This document shows, one piece after another, positions 28,601 through 36,563 of a stretch of DNA of 64,000 nt. Under the pieces are notes generated by a model, which did not search any database, was not told where the DNA came from, and worked only from the letters and a program-made list of their open reading frames with translations. Source of the DNA: Saprospiraceae bacterium UBA1994. Its GTDB lineage: Bacteria > Bacteroidota > Bacteroidia > Chitinophagales > Saprospiraceae. The position numbers and the translations under genes were made by a program. The stretch lies in assembly GCA_002335865.1 (NCBI GenBank), contig DDCY01000030.1:1-64000 (forward strand). Reading direction: 5' to 3'. Each line of letters opens with the position of its first letter. Within the stretch, counting starts at the first letter, position 1.

Positions 28601-29098
28601 ATTAAATCTTGTATTTGTCGACTCTAAATAGTCAATAGAATCAACATTGTCAATTGACATGGTATTTGGTAACCTAAGTCTATTGTCGAGGTTGAGGTCG
28701 GAAAGTATATCAAACTTTACCTTCCTATTGATGTCATAAATATTGGGTGACAATCGTATTGTATACTCCTCATTGATTTCTTTGGAGATGCCCTTGAAGC
28801 CGTTTGATACAGAGGTTAATTCTGATCTATCTATTTGGTTCCAGTAAACTAGTGAGTCACTTTTTAAAATATTGATGTACCAATTACTTTTTTCTAGCAA
28901 TCGCACTTCTTCATCTGATAGAGTAGGGTAGTTGAAGAGAGTCTTTTCTATTTTCCTTAGCTCGGACAACAATTGAGACTTTATCCTAGTGATATCGCGG
29001 GCTGTACCATCAGCATTGGCTAGCTGGTAAGACCATATGCTGAGAATTATTCCCAACATACTCAATATTAGAAGATAGTGTTTGCCTAAGTTTATCAC
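25604..29098 (-). CDS. Large multi-pass NtrY-like sensor histidine kinase
   Basis: This 1164-residue inner-membrane sensor kinase starts at a GTG codon. It has one N-terminal helix, a soluble segment (about 30-165), about eight membrane helices (about 170-425), a second extracytoplasmic part (about 425-650), two helices, a third sensor segment, a final helix (about 850-875), then HAMP, HisKA and HATPase domains. The phospho-acceptor is about His940 in AHEIKNPLTPMK, the NtrY/NtrB-type H-box. ATP-binding boxes NNLVKNAIQA, VKDNGTGIP and GTGLGLAI are intact. No response regulator is encoded within the window. The stimulus is unknown. Confidence 0.9.
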   Translation of the reverse strand: MINLGKHYLLILSMLGIILSIWSYQLANADGTARDITRIKSQLLSELRKIEKTLFNYPTLSDEEVRLLEKSNWYINILKSDSLVYWNQIDRSELTSVSNGFKGISKEINEEYTIRLSPNIYDINRKVKFDILSDLNLDNRLRLPNTMSIDNVDSIDYLESTNTRFNRYKGFLRYLLFLLSFIGALHLIYLYCRDINGPLRSLVVHGSISFSLLMIIQLIDLQRVFHPLIVFQNIHNSSFWVSSIAELILLNIVLGYLVKHLSLKLKSITFAHKYNPLSFLLASGVLSSGLFYLCHIASGIIRHPNIHLDIDNILLFDKYSFIVIILLLVYKLLIFTATCSIVYMASKGNKNNKVIYYCLGVLFSTAVYYFLGIHLPFWMLLTYLIVYLLMLDLFIEHRSNSIIWLIWWMVIFASLMAGIVFYNSLQEDIQERKQYVQNLYQSADTSDIYIISSLNEDIMSSAVFSTMSQLRQGNFQREDLDEYIRQSIPFEEKLDNKKMQIECYDSNQNSLLNTYGIPHDQMKSQLDRSIAINQYIKYNPYKQTYYLEYLVNNDFHENAPFQFVIVLNPAKDQLIKGHDKHNYYVTQNDEIILKEDRNMQELQLIEIASIKSDTIMNGYSFVTSKATKDIRIINYKRISSLIKPISLFSYIFSILGVIIIFISMINSRWNFLSAPLDIQLYAKDSLRTKIQLVIIVLVVFSFLIIGLMTGYYFNNLLKNNESKSYREQIISINNSIQSYVNNAIDEESKILVLSKSLNKITDIHGLEISLYSRAGKLISFTEIHEDMLRLPAGYSEIKLQTRDIEFKGVPKTIVPLSIASQPPYAYFTITFPKSPRSYSSILDFISTILNVYVFLFLIAGAIALAIANSITRPLSIIAGKLKEFKLGASNEPLIYEDNDEIGQLINEYNNLIVQVQDSADIIAKTERDMAWREMAKQVAHEIKNPLTPMKLSIQYLDKMVKTNPDRAKDLTEKVASTLVTQIDALTNIANEFSNYATMPKANNEKIILNEIVEAVHDLFRKRDDMDITMSEPIADLLVFVDRNQLIRILNNLVKNAIQAIPDDRRGKIDIALNKKNHSAIITVKDNGTGIPDYMKQKVFTPNFTTKNSGTGLGLAISANMIDSMNGRIYFDTRIDKGTTFFVEIPLMRTEQKPKESGTRVSLDD

Positions 29099-29236
29099 TG
29101 TGGCTTTTTAGTTATTAAGCCCACAAGATAGGTATTTTATATATTATTATAAATTTCAATATGTTGCATTTTTTTTGAACTTTAAGGGTTGTATTTTTTT
29201 TTGCTAGAATAAGCCACAGTAGATATTCAAAGATGT

Positions 29237-29244
29237 TACCTTTG
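29237..29244 (+). promoter_or_regulatory. Candidate -7 element for rnpB
   Basis: TACCTTTG matches TAnnTTTG exactly and ends 3 bases before the deduced 5' end of the RNase P RNA. No TTTG lies at 19-base spacing. Confidence 0.55.
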
Positions 29245-29247
29245 CAC

Positions 29248-29604
29248 TGCATCGCTCTATCGCGACCATCGTTTGACCGATGGTTGAGGAAAGTCCGGAC
29301 AACGTAGAGCACCGTACCGTGTAATAAACGGACCCTACTGTACAGTGGGGATAGAAAGTGTCGCAGAAAATAACCGTCTCTTGCTTGTCAGGAGATAAGG
29401 GTGAAAATGTGAGGTAAGAGCTCACGATGTTAATGGGTAACTGTTAACGTGGATAAACCTTATGGGTTGTAATGCCATGTATATTATGATTCGGCCTAGG
29501 TCGACGAGAGCTGCTCGCTCAAGAATACCAAGTCATAAGGGGTAGGCAGCATAGATAAATGATAGAGCATCAGAAATGATGACAGAATCCGGCTTATAGA
29601 TGTA
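29248..29604 (+). ncRNA. rnpB: RNase P RNA (class A)
   Basis: This is the catalytic RNA that trims 5' leaders from pre-tRNAs. The universal P4 5' strand appears as GAGGAAAGTCCGGAC (about 29284-29298), and its 3' partner as ACAGAATCCGGCTTA (29582-29596). GCTCTATC near 29254-29261 pairs with GATAGAGC at 29561-29568 (P2), TGCATC at the 5' end pairs with GATGTA at the 3' end (P1), and ACCATCG/CGATGGT forms P3. The length of about 357 bases fits. The ends are set by these helices and may be off by a few bases. Confidence 0.93.
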
Positions 29605-29647
29605 TTTTTAAATTTTAGTCTCGTTGCTCAACGAGTAAAATTAAAGA

Positions 29648-29679
29648 GGGGCCATCACATCGTGATAGTCCCTTTTTTT
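29648..29679 (+). terminator. Intrinsic terminator after rnpB
   Basis: GGGGCCATCAC and GTGATAGTCCC pair (one mismatch, one G-U) around ATC, followed by a run of T. A second hairpin with CTCGTTG/CAACGAG just upstream (about 29610-29642) may assist 3'-end formation. Confidence 0.8.
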
Positions 29680-29716
29680 AACTTAATCAGAAAATTATTA
29701 CTTCAACTATTTACGA

Positions 29717-30982
29717 TTACTCATCTACAGCATTTTGAGTCTGATATGAAGCGAAGTCGAAGATCAGTCCAAATCTCAATGTATTATCAAGAGGATTTCT
29801 TTGGTTGCTGGTAGGAACAAGGTAAGATAGATCTATACCAAATACATTGTACTTAAGGCCTATTCCAAGTGTAAGGAATTGTCTATCTCCTTTGATTGCG
29901 TTTTCGTAATAGTAACCTGCTCTCACTGCAAATTGCTTATCATACCAGTACTCACCACCTAGGGAATAAGAAAACTCTTTTAACTCTTCACTAAATCCAC
30001 CTTGCGCATCACTGAATGATCCAAAGACACCAGAGAAAAGAGATTTTTGTCTAAAATCAGCTATGCCATCTCCTGTTCCATTACCATTTTCATTATCATA
30101 AACAGGGTTATTTGTGCCATCAGAAAGTAAACTTGCCACAGGTGTAGGTACCATTAGTTTATTGATATCTAATCCAAACTCTACAGTATTGAATTCATCT
30201 AACTCTAGCTTAAGAGCAGATCCAAGACCGAAATTAGCGGGAAGGAAATCCTTTACAGCTTGATTCGTGTAACTTACTTTAGATCCAATATTTGTTAGTG
30301 CTAGGCCCATTGCGAATTCACTCTTATACCCTCCAGTCTTACCTTTAGATCTGTATGTAAGCGAAAAATCAGCTGCAAAGGCATTTGCTGAGCTAATATC
30401 TAGTCCACCTGCCATCTGGCCACTTGCTAAGTTGGAGTACACATACTTAGCTGTAAGTCCAGCAGAGAGTTTATCACTTAGTTTACGTGCATATGCTCCT
30501 GATAGTTCAAATTCTCTTGGCTTACCTGATCCAGTACTTACTCCGTCGTTATCAGTAAAACTAATCTCACCTAGCGAGAAAAATCTAAGTCCAAATCCTA
30601 CAGTTTGTAATCCATCTATTTTCTTGTATCCTGTTAGATAAGCTAGATAGATATCGTTCAGATTAAGCTCTCTTAACCATGGTGTATAGGTTACAGAAAT
30701 CGCTGTTTCTTCTTCAGTCCACACTAAATTACTCGCATTGTAATGCATTGCATTAGAGTTAGGAGTTAGTGCGATACCTAGGTCTCCCATAGATCCACCT
30801 CTAGCATCTGGAGCGATTCTTAGGAAAGGCATAGCAGATATCACAGCATTTGAAATACAGTCTGACTCACCAATGTTAGTTATACACCCTACGTCAGAAT
30901 TAAAGCCAAACTGACCATACATGAACTGGGGATTACTAAAAAGTGCAACTACTACTGCACAGCTAAAAATTAATTTTTTCAT
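29717..30982 (-). CDS. porV: Type IX secretion outer-membrane protein PorV
   Basis: PorV is an outer-membrane barrel that collects C-terminal-domain cargo from the T9SS translocon and passes it to the PorU attachment complex. It has 421 residues with a signal peptide (about 1-23, ending in YGQ). The early block FLRIAPDARGGSMGDLGIA and the following NSNAMHYNASNLVW are hallmarks of PorV/LptO. The protein is built from FadL-like amphipathic strands. It lies 238 bases after porU on the same strand and has its own TATTTTTG box (31064-31071, minus), so it may have its own transcript in addition to read-through. Confidence 0.93.
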   Translation of the reverse strand: MKKLIFSCAVVVALFSNPQFMYGQFGFNSDVGCITNIGESDCISNAVISAMPFLRIAPDARGGSMGDLGIALTPNSNAMHYNASNLVWTEEETAISVTYTPWLRELNLNDIYLAYLTGYKKIDGLQTVGFGLRFFSLGEISFTDNDGVSTGSGKPREFELSGAYARKLSDKLSAGLTAKYVYSNLASGQMAGGLDISSANAFAADFSLTYRSKGKTGGYKSEFAMGLALTNIGSKVSYTNQAVKDFLPANFGLGSALKLELDEFNTVEFGLDINKLMVPTPVASLLSDGTNNPVYDNENGNGTGDGIADFRQKSLFSGVFGSFSDAQGGFSEELKEFSYSLGGEYWYDKQFAVRAGYYYENAIKGDRQFLTLGIGLKYNVFGIDLSYLVPTSNQRNPLDNTLRFGLIFDFASYQTQNAVDE

Positions 30983-31063
30983 TATTACCTTTTATGAAAT
31001 GTTCATTTGTTACTTTAAGCTATAAGCAATCTTCGTGCTAAAATGTCTTTAAGTAAGCAATTG

Positions 31064-31071
31064 CAAAAATA
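31064..31071 (-). promoter_or_regulatory. Candidate -7 element for porV
   Basis: TATTTTTG on the minus strand, 81 bases upstream of the porV start; an exact TAnnTTTG match without a clear TTTG at the ideal spacing. Confidence 0.4.
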
Positions 31072-31220
31072 AAATAGTATTTGAATAAATACTAACTCAC
31101 ATGATATAGTAGCTATTGTTTGCGTAATAGTTTATTAGCACTTTAGAATTATTCCGTATTCTATGCTTTAAGTTATTTGTAAATCTTATCTAAAGCAGAG
31201 AATTACATTCAACTCACTGG

Positions 31221-34200
31221 CTATTTTAGGATAACCAACTTTTCGAATTCACTTTCTCTGAGTAGATTAAACTCATCTGATCGAACTTTTATTTTGTAGA
31301 GATACACTCCTTTTCCAATATCTGACCCAAAATCATCCGTCCCATCCCAATGAATATCGTCAATACGGAATCCAGTGGCATACTTTGTAGCTTCTATAGT
31401 CTTTATCACTTTACCTGATATAGTGTATATAGTTATTAATATGTCCAACTCTGTACTTGTAAGATCATGCTCAAATTGGAAGTTTGTACTCGTTGTAAAT
31501 GGATTAGGGTAGTTGAGCACATGCTCTAACACATTGTCTCCATCTTTTATGACTACAAATTCTGATCGAGCTTCCGAGCTATTGTTAAGAACATCCCAAG
31601 CTTTGACAGAAATACTGTGTCTACCTGACTCAAGCCCTGATATTGGGTATCGGGCAGATCCTTCACGGAAATTATCTACAGTAGCTTCATAAAAATCATT
31701 CATAATGAATGTTCCTTGATTGTCTTCATCTAGAGTACCGCTAAGATCATGACCAATGCTTGTACCAGTAACGTTTATTCCGTTTTCATCTTCTAGCTTT
31801 ATGAGAAGTACAGGATCAGTATTCGTAATGCCTCCATAAACAAAACTCTCATCATTCATGAATATTTGAATTTCTGGTCCTTGATTGTCTTGTATAATAT
31901 TATTACTGGTACCGCCTATTATAAAATCATCGTTACTTCCTTTAGCATCTACACGATCTGGATTAGTAGCATAGTAACTGATGCGACCAGGGCCATATGC
32001 ATAGTTGATATCTTTAGGGACTACAAAAGTGAAAGAGAACATCCCATTAGTTACGGTTGCGGCTCCTTTGAAAAGTATGTTTTTAATGACATTAAAGGAT
32101 TTTTCTCCACTGTTAGAGTCATTAGCTAAGGTTCTTAGAGTTGATTCCTTATCAAATATGGTAGGGTAGACTATTCCATTATAGTCACTTACAAATTGGT
32201 TGTTTTGGTCAGTGATTATACCTTCGATAGTCACTTGTTCTAAGGCTTTGAGAGTATCTGAAAATTCACTTATTGATGTTCCATTTATTTTGGAGGTTTC
32301 TACGTTGAGCAGCGGTACCGATAATCTCATAGATGGATCACCTAACAATGAGAACTTACGAGCATTTATCTTCTGAGTATCTTGGACGTTTTTATTTTTA
32401 CCTCTCATCAAGATCTCACCTAGAGTTTGTAGTTGACCACCTTGAGTTGTGAACATAGTATCGTATACTGAACTTACCAACCTTTTATTGTCACTAGCGA
32501 AAACAGCTCTAGTAGTAGAGAAAAGACCAATTGCACCACCTCTTTCATTAAGAAGACTTACTTCACCAGCACTTTCAACACTAGGTTCGTCATATCCTGC
32601 GAATGTACACGTAGCAGTAATAAGTAGTGGTATGTTATCATAGTTGTTCCAGCTCTGAATATCAGATACTTGGAGTACTCTTTCTTGTGCCCACCCCTTA
32701 GGACCACCATGTCCGAGATAGTTTAGTACCAATAAACCCTTAAATACTGCGTTGTTTAGTTCTTTGGTCGCATCTGGAAATCGAGCTCCACCAGGAGTAG
32801 ACTCTTGGAGAAAAGCATCAAAGTAAATTTTCTGTTGGTTGAAATCTGGGTATCGAAGTTTAGTCTGATTGGCTATGTCTTCTGTATCTGTTAGGTGTCT
32901 TCCAGAGTCTTCATCGTCTGCCGCAAATCCCAATTTTAATTTCCAGTCACCTTGTGTATCAGGGTGGGTATCATAGTGTATCAATTTGTCTACAAGACCA
33001 GTGAATTCTTCTGCAGTTTTCACTGGAAATCTACCAACTGCTATATCCAACTGTCCTTTAAGGTTAGTCCCTTCATTGATGTCTAGTAGTGCATAGAAAT
33101 CATCAGTAGGAAATCCATCTATTGGATCCAAAGACTCTTTGGTCTCATAAACAGGAATGAAATTATGATCTGGGATGTCTGGAGTCAATTGCTTATAATC
33201 AAAAGATCCATCACCAACTAAAAGAAGATATTTGAAGTTATCAGTTCTATCGTAAACCATTTTAGCCAAGTCTCTGATCGCTGAAGGGTCTACCTTTCCA
33301 CCCGAAAATTCATTGTATACATGATTGATGTTTATAGCTATCACATTCAGGTTTCCAAAGCTAGATCTATGCTCTACATATCTTTCTATATCATTTTCAA
33401 ATGTTGGGTGGTATATTACTATAAGCTCTACATCATCAATGGAATGTAAATTTTGATTTTCTACAACACCTACTTTAGTAGGTGTCATTGCGGTAGCTTC
33501 ATTGAATGCGTAGAACAGTCTTAGCTCATCTTGAGAGTTGTACTTGATCTGCCCATTATCTACAAAGGCGTTTTTAATATCGTCAAGACTAGTGACATCC
33601 CATATATGATCAGGGGAGCCTGTGAGACTAAGTGCTGTATTGTTATAGTTTACACTTTCTTGATTCGAGATGAGGATAGGATTGCCATTAAAGTTAAGAG
33701 TTTTTGGTATTATGAATTGGAGGTAATCCAACCAACCTTCTGAAACATCATTTCCTTGAAAGGGATATCTCACGACGATCTTCCCATTTGGGTTGTTGAT
33801 AGTCGCAGTCGTATTCATCAAAGCATAATTAGCATACCTATTGGTACTAATACTTCCACTGTCATTAATTCTTGCCAGAGATTTATCTAATGTATTGCCA
33901 TCGAGATCAAGGAAAACTCTAGAAGTATTTTCATCATTTCTGCCAGCAAAACCTAATTTTATTTCTATCTCTTCACCAAGGACATAACCAGTGAGATCAA
34001 ATTTGTCAGTATAGTCATATTCTTTTACCGTGTTATATCTATCTCCAAACCAAAGCTGACCGGTGCCTTGAGTGGCAGTAAAAGCTGCCAATAAGTTTAC
34101 TTTATCTTCCTCATACCTTTGAAGGCTATTGTATATTGACGAATTATAGGCGGTTGTAGAAAGACTATTACTTGTTCCTAATCTCTTACCTTGACTTTCT

Positions 34201-35069
34201 TTTACCTTGATAAAAGCATAGTTGATATCGGAGTAAATGTTCTTTTCGTGATTGTATGTATTATTCGAAGTGTTCCAACTTTCATCTCCTTTGGCATAAA
34301 AGAGGATGTAGTCAGCAGAATTGAATACATTGTTTTCCTCTCCTTTGATCAATATTGGAGACTCTATTAAGTCATCAAATCTATCTTCAATAATATTCTC
34401 AGCTAAAGCTTTACCATGACTTGTGTATACCGCTAAATTTTTTGGATTTATATTGTCAATGTCAATGCCAAGATCTTTTAGGTAGTTATAATCCAACTTG
34501 TACACACCAGATTCAGTGAAAGATACTTTATAAATAGCTCCACTTGATAAAACCGAGTTGTCAGCGAAGGTTGGTCCATCTCTTTTCTCAACTAGAGGAG
34601 CGCCATAATCTATAGTTAATCGCACTTCTTCCACTTTGATATAGCCTGAATTAGAGCGAATTACTGGAATGAAGCCATATACGAGAAAGTAATCATTGCG
34701 ATTCTTTTCTACTGTAGTCCATACATTAAGTTCATCCTGTATATGATCTTTGGCAGCTTGAGTATTGATGGTTATTGGACTACTCTTAGTTATTGTCGCT
34801 TGAATGGATATTTCGTAATTGGCTACTAGCTTTACTTGATCTGAGTATAATGGTATTTCTGGATGTTGTCTAGAGAGGTGTCCATCGTTTACCGTGTAAA
34901 TCCTCATTAGTTCATTGGATATTGGGTCAATTTGGATATCTTCTTGAGACCAAGAGAGATTTTTGACTATTTCCTTAGATTGTCCAAAAAGTGTAACTGA
35001 GGCAACAGAAATGAAAATAAGTAGAATAGAACGTGAACTAGTCATAAGTAATAGTTTGGGCAACAACAT
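31221..35069 (-). CDS. porU: Type IX secretion C-terminal signal peptidase/sortase PorU
   Basis: PorU is a surface cysteine protease that removes cargo C-terminal domains and links the protein to anionic lipopolysaccharide. It has 1282 residues, with a signal peptide near the N-terminus (alternative ATG at 35045). A gingipain-type C25 peptidase domain spans about 545-915 with His787 in YLGHGGP and Cys821 in TATCTFAG, the catalytic pair, and FSLLGDPSMRL closes the domain. The C-terminus has a NYPNPF-type beta-sandwich ending in KGVYLYKIKV, the uncleaved CTD. It is encoded divergently from the PorP-like gene and upstream of porV on the same strand. Confidence 0.94.
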   Translation of the reverse strand: MLLPKLLLMTSSRSILLIFISVASVTLFGQSKEIVKNLSWSQEDIQIDPISNELMRIYTVNDGHLSRQHPEIPLYSDQVKLVANYEISIQATITKSSPITINTQAAKDHIQDELNVWTTVEKNRNDYFLVYGFIPVIRSNSGYIKVEEVRLTIDYGAPLVEKRDGPTFADNSVLSSGAIYKVSFTESGVYKLDYNYLKDLGIDIDNINPKNLAVYTSHGKALAENIIEDRFDDLIESPILIKGEENNVFNSADYILFYAKGDESWNTSNNTYNHEKNIYSDINYAFIKVKESQGKRLGTSNSLSTTAYNSSIYNSLQRYEEDKVNLLAAFTATQGTGQLWFGDRYNTVKEYDYTDKFDLTGYVLGEEIEIKLGFAGRNDENTSRVFLDLDGNTLDKSLARINDSGSISTNRYANYALMNTTATINNPNGKIVVRYPFQGNDVSEGWLDYLQFIIPKTLNFNGNPILISNQESVNYNNTALSLTGSPDHIWDVTSLDDIKNAFVDNGQIKYNSQDELRLFYAFNEATAMTPTKVGVVENQNLHSIDDVELIVIYHPTFENDIERYVEHRSSFGNLNVIAININHVYNEFSGGKVDPSAIRDLAKMVYDRTDNFKYLLLVGDGSFDYKQLTPDIPDHNFIPVYETKESLDPIDGFPTDDFYALLDINEGTNLKGQLDIAVGRFPVKTAEEFTGLVDKLIHYDTHPDTQGDWKLKLGFAADDEDSGRHLTDTEDIANQTKLRYPDFNQQKIYFDAFLQESTPGGARFPDATKELNNAVFKGLLVLNYLGHGGPKGWAQERVLQVSDIQSWNNYDNIPLLITATCTFAGYDEPSVESAGEVSLLNERGGAIGLFSTTRAVFASDNKRLVSSVYDTMFTTQGGQLQTLGEILMRGKNKNVQDTQKINARKFSLLGDPSMRLSVPLLNVETSKINGTSISEFSDTLKALEQVTIEGIITDQNNQFVSDYNGIVYPTIFDKESTLRTLANDSNSGEKSFNVIKNILFKGAATVTNGMFSFTFVVPKDINYAYGPGRISYYATNPDRVDAKGSNDDFIIGGTSNNIIQDNQGPEIQIFMNDESFVYGGITNTDPVLLIKLEDENGINVTGTSIGHDLSGTLDEDNQGTFIMNDFYEATVDNFREGSARYPISGLESGRHSISVKAWDVLNNSSEARSEFVVIKDGDNVLEHVLNYPNPFTTSTNFQFEHDLTSTELDILITIYTISGKVIKTIEATKYATGFRIDDIHWDGTDDFGSDIGKGVYLYKIKVRSDEFNLLRESEFEKLVILK

Positions 35070-35384
35070 TTAGTTATAACATTAAGCGACTGGAAATTGT
35101 TAGCATGTAAAGGTGATATTTTTTACTAATGAATAACAGAAACCCTTGTTCTAGCCCTAATTGTCTGATTTGGTTTTAATATATGGAGAGAACGATAATT
35201 AGTATTCTCTATTGCTTAAAGTTTAAAAATAATATTTTAGGTATAACTAAATTGTCTACGTCTACTTTCTTTTTTATAATTATACCGTAACCCACGCAAT
35301 AATAATGCATCGAATACCTTTTGCTCTTTAAGTACAAGTTTTTTGTTAAAAACGAATAATTTTGTTTTTACTTAGATAAGTTTT
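35070..35384. other. Divergent promoter region between porU and the PorP-like gene
   Basis: 315 AT-rich bases between two divergent start codons. On plus, TAATTTTG (35357-35364) matches the -7 consensus, 20 bases before the PorP-like start. No obvious porU promoter or operator is seen. Confidence 0.45.
35357..35364 (+). promoter_or_regulatory. Candidate -7 element for the PorP-like gene
   Basis: TAATTTTG, an exact TAnnTTTG match, 20 bases before the ATG at 35385. A -33 box at ideal spacing is not apparent. Confidence 0.4.
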
Positions 35385-36392
35385 ATGGAGCTTAGGATAT
35401 TTATATATTGTTTATTGGCAATGGTTTTAGCTGAAGCTAAGGCCCAAGATCCTATTTTCTCTCAGTTCTATAATGCTCCTAATCAAATCAATCCAGCATT
35501 TGTAGGGAATACTGTTGGGCCTTTAGTAGCGTCTAACTACAGGTTGCAGTGGCCTGGGTTTTCTTCAGTGTATAATACATACATGTTGAGTTATGATAAA
35601 TTTTCTCCGAGATTCAATAGTGGTTTTGGTACCTCTATTTTAGTTGATGATGCAGGAGACGGTGCCTTGAAGACAACAAAGTTATCCGGCCTTTATTCTT
35701 ATAGAATCTTTGTAAGAAATGAGACTTTTATCAAATTTGGTTTAGAGATGGGCCTGGTCCAATCGAGATTGGACCCTTCTAAGCTAATTTTTTTCGATCA
35801 ATTGGATCCTCAGTATGGATCGGTTAGTCCTGGAGGAACAACAATTCCTACACAAGAAAACATATCAAATATTGGAACTCGTTTCTATCCTGATGTTGGA
35901 GCAGGGATTATGATCTATAGTAGTAAGTTTTTTGGTGGAATTGGCCTTAAGCATCTAAATAATCCTGATAATGGATTTTTAGATAATATAGAAAATATCG
36001 ATATAGGGATCCCTACCCGCTTTACAGTGCACGCTGGTATGCAGATAGATCTTGAGAAAGGCAATAATAGACTTTCATCGGCGTTTATATCACCAAACAT
36101 AGTTTTTGTGAAGCAAGGACCATTTCACCAGATCAATGCTGGAGCGCATATTGATTTTGGAGCTTTTTTTACAGGACTGTGGTATAGAGACACTGCTAAC
36201 AACGGAGATGCAGTAATTGGTAGTTTAGGAGTCAGAAGTGGAATATATAAGATTAGTTATAGTTATGATCTTACAGTTTCTGGTCTGGGAGTTAACTCTG
36301 GTGGTTCACATGAGTTGGGATTAATACTCAATTTTGACAGCCTCTTGCCGAAAAAATCAAAGTATAATGATTGCCTAAACCTATTCAGATAG
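35385..36392 (+). CDS. PorP/SprF family type IX secretion membrane protein
   Basis: This 335-residue outer-membrane protein has a signal peptide ending in AKAQ (about residue 21) and the family opening DPIFSQFYNAPNQINPAFVGN. The rest is a barrel of alternating strands ending in LILNFDSLL. In T9SS bacteria, PorP/SprF paralogs anchor or assist the secretion of particular cargo such as adhesins. With gldJ and murF downstream and porU divergent, the locus is a T9SS/gliding cluster. Many genomes have multiple paralogs, so the specific role is uncertain. Confidence 0.9.
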   Translation: MELRIFIYCLLAMVLAEAKAQDPIFSQFYNAPNQINPAFVGNTVGPLVASNYRLQWPGFSSVYNTYMLSYDKFSPRFNSGFGTSILVDDAGDGALKTTKLSGLYSYRIFVRNETFIKFGLEMGLVQSRLDPSKLIFFDQLDPQYGSVSPGGTTIPTQENISNIGTRFYPDVGAGIMIYSSKFFGGIGLKHLNNPDNGFLDNIENIDIGIPTRFTVHAGMQIDLEKGNNRLSSAFISPNIVFVKQGPFHQINAGAHIDFGAFFTGLWYRDTANNGDAVIGSLGVRSGIYKISYSYDLTVSGLGVNSGGSHELGLILNFDSLLPKKSKYNDCLNLFR

Positions 36393-36495
36393 GAATATGG
36401 TATAGTTTATGAGTTATAATTATTGATTTAACAAGCTATTTTAGATTTCAATATGCTAACAATTTTAATCATATTTGGTCCAAGATAAAATAATG

Positions 36496-36526
36496 ATTGC
36501 CTAAGAAACATTTTTGTATATATTTG
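36496..36526 (+). promoter_or_regulatory. Near-complete promoter for gldJ
   Basis: ATTG (36496-36499), a 19-base spacer and TATATTTG (36519-36526) fit TTTG-N19-TAnnTTTG with one mismatch, 37 bases upstream of the ATG. Confidence 0.65.
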
Positions 36527-36563
36527 TTTTCTATTTTAGAACACACACACAATTATTTTTATA

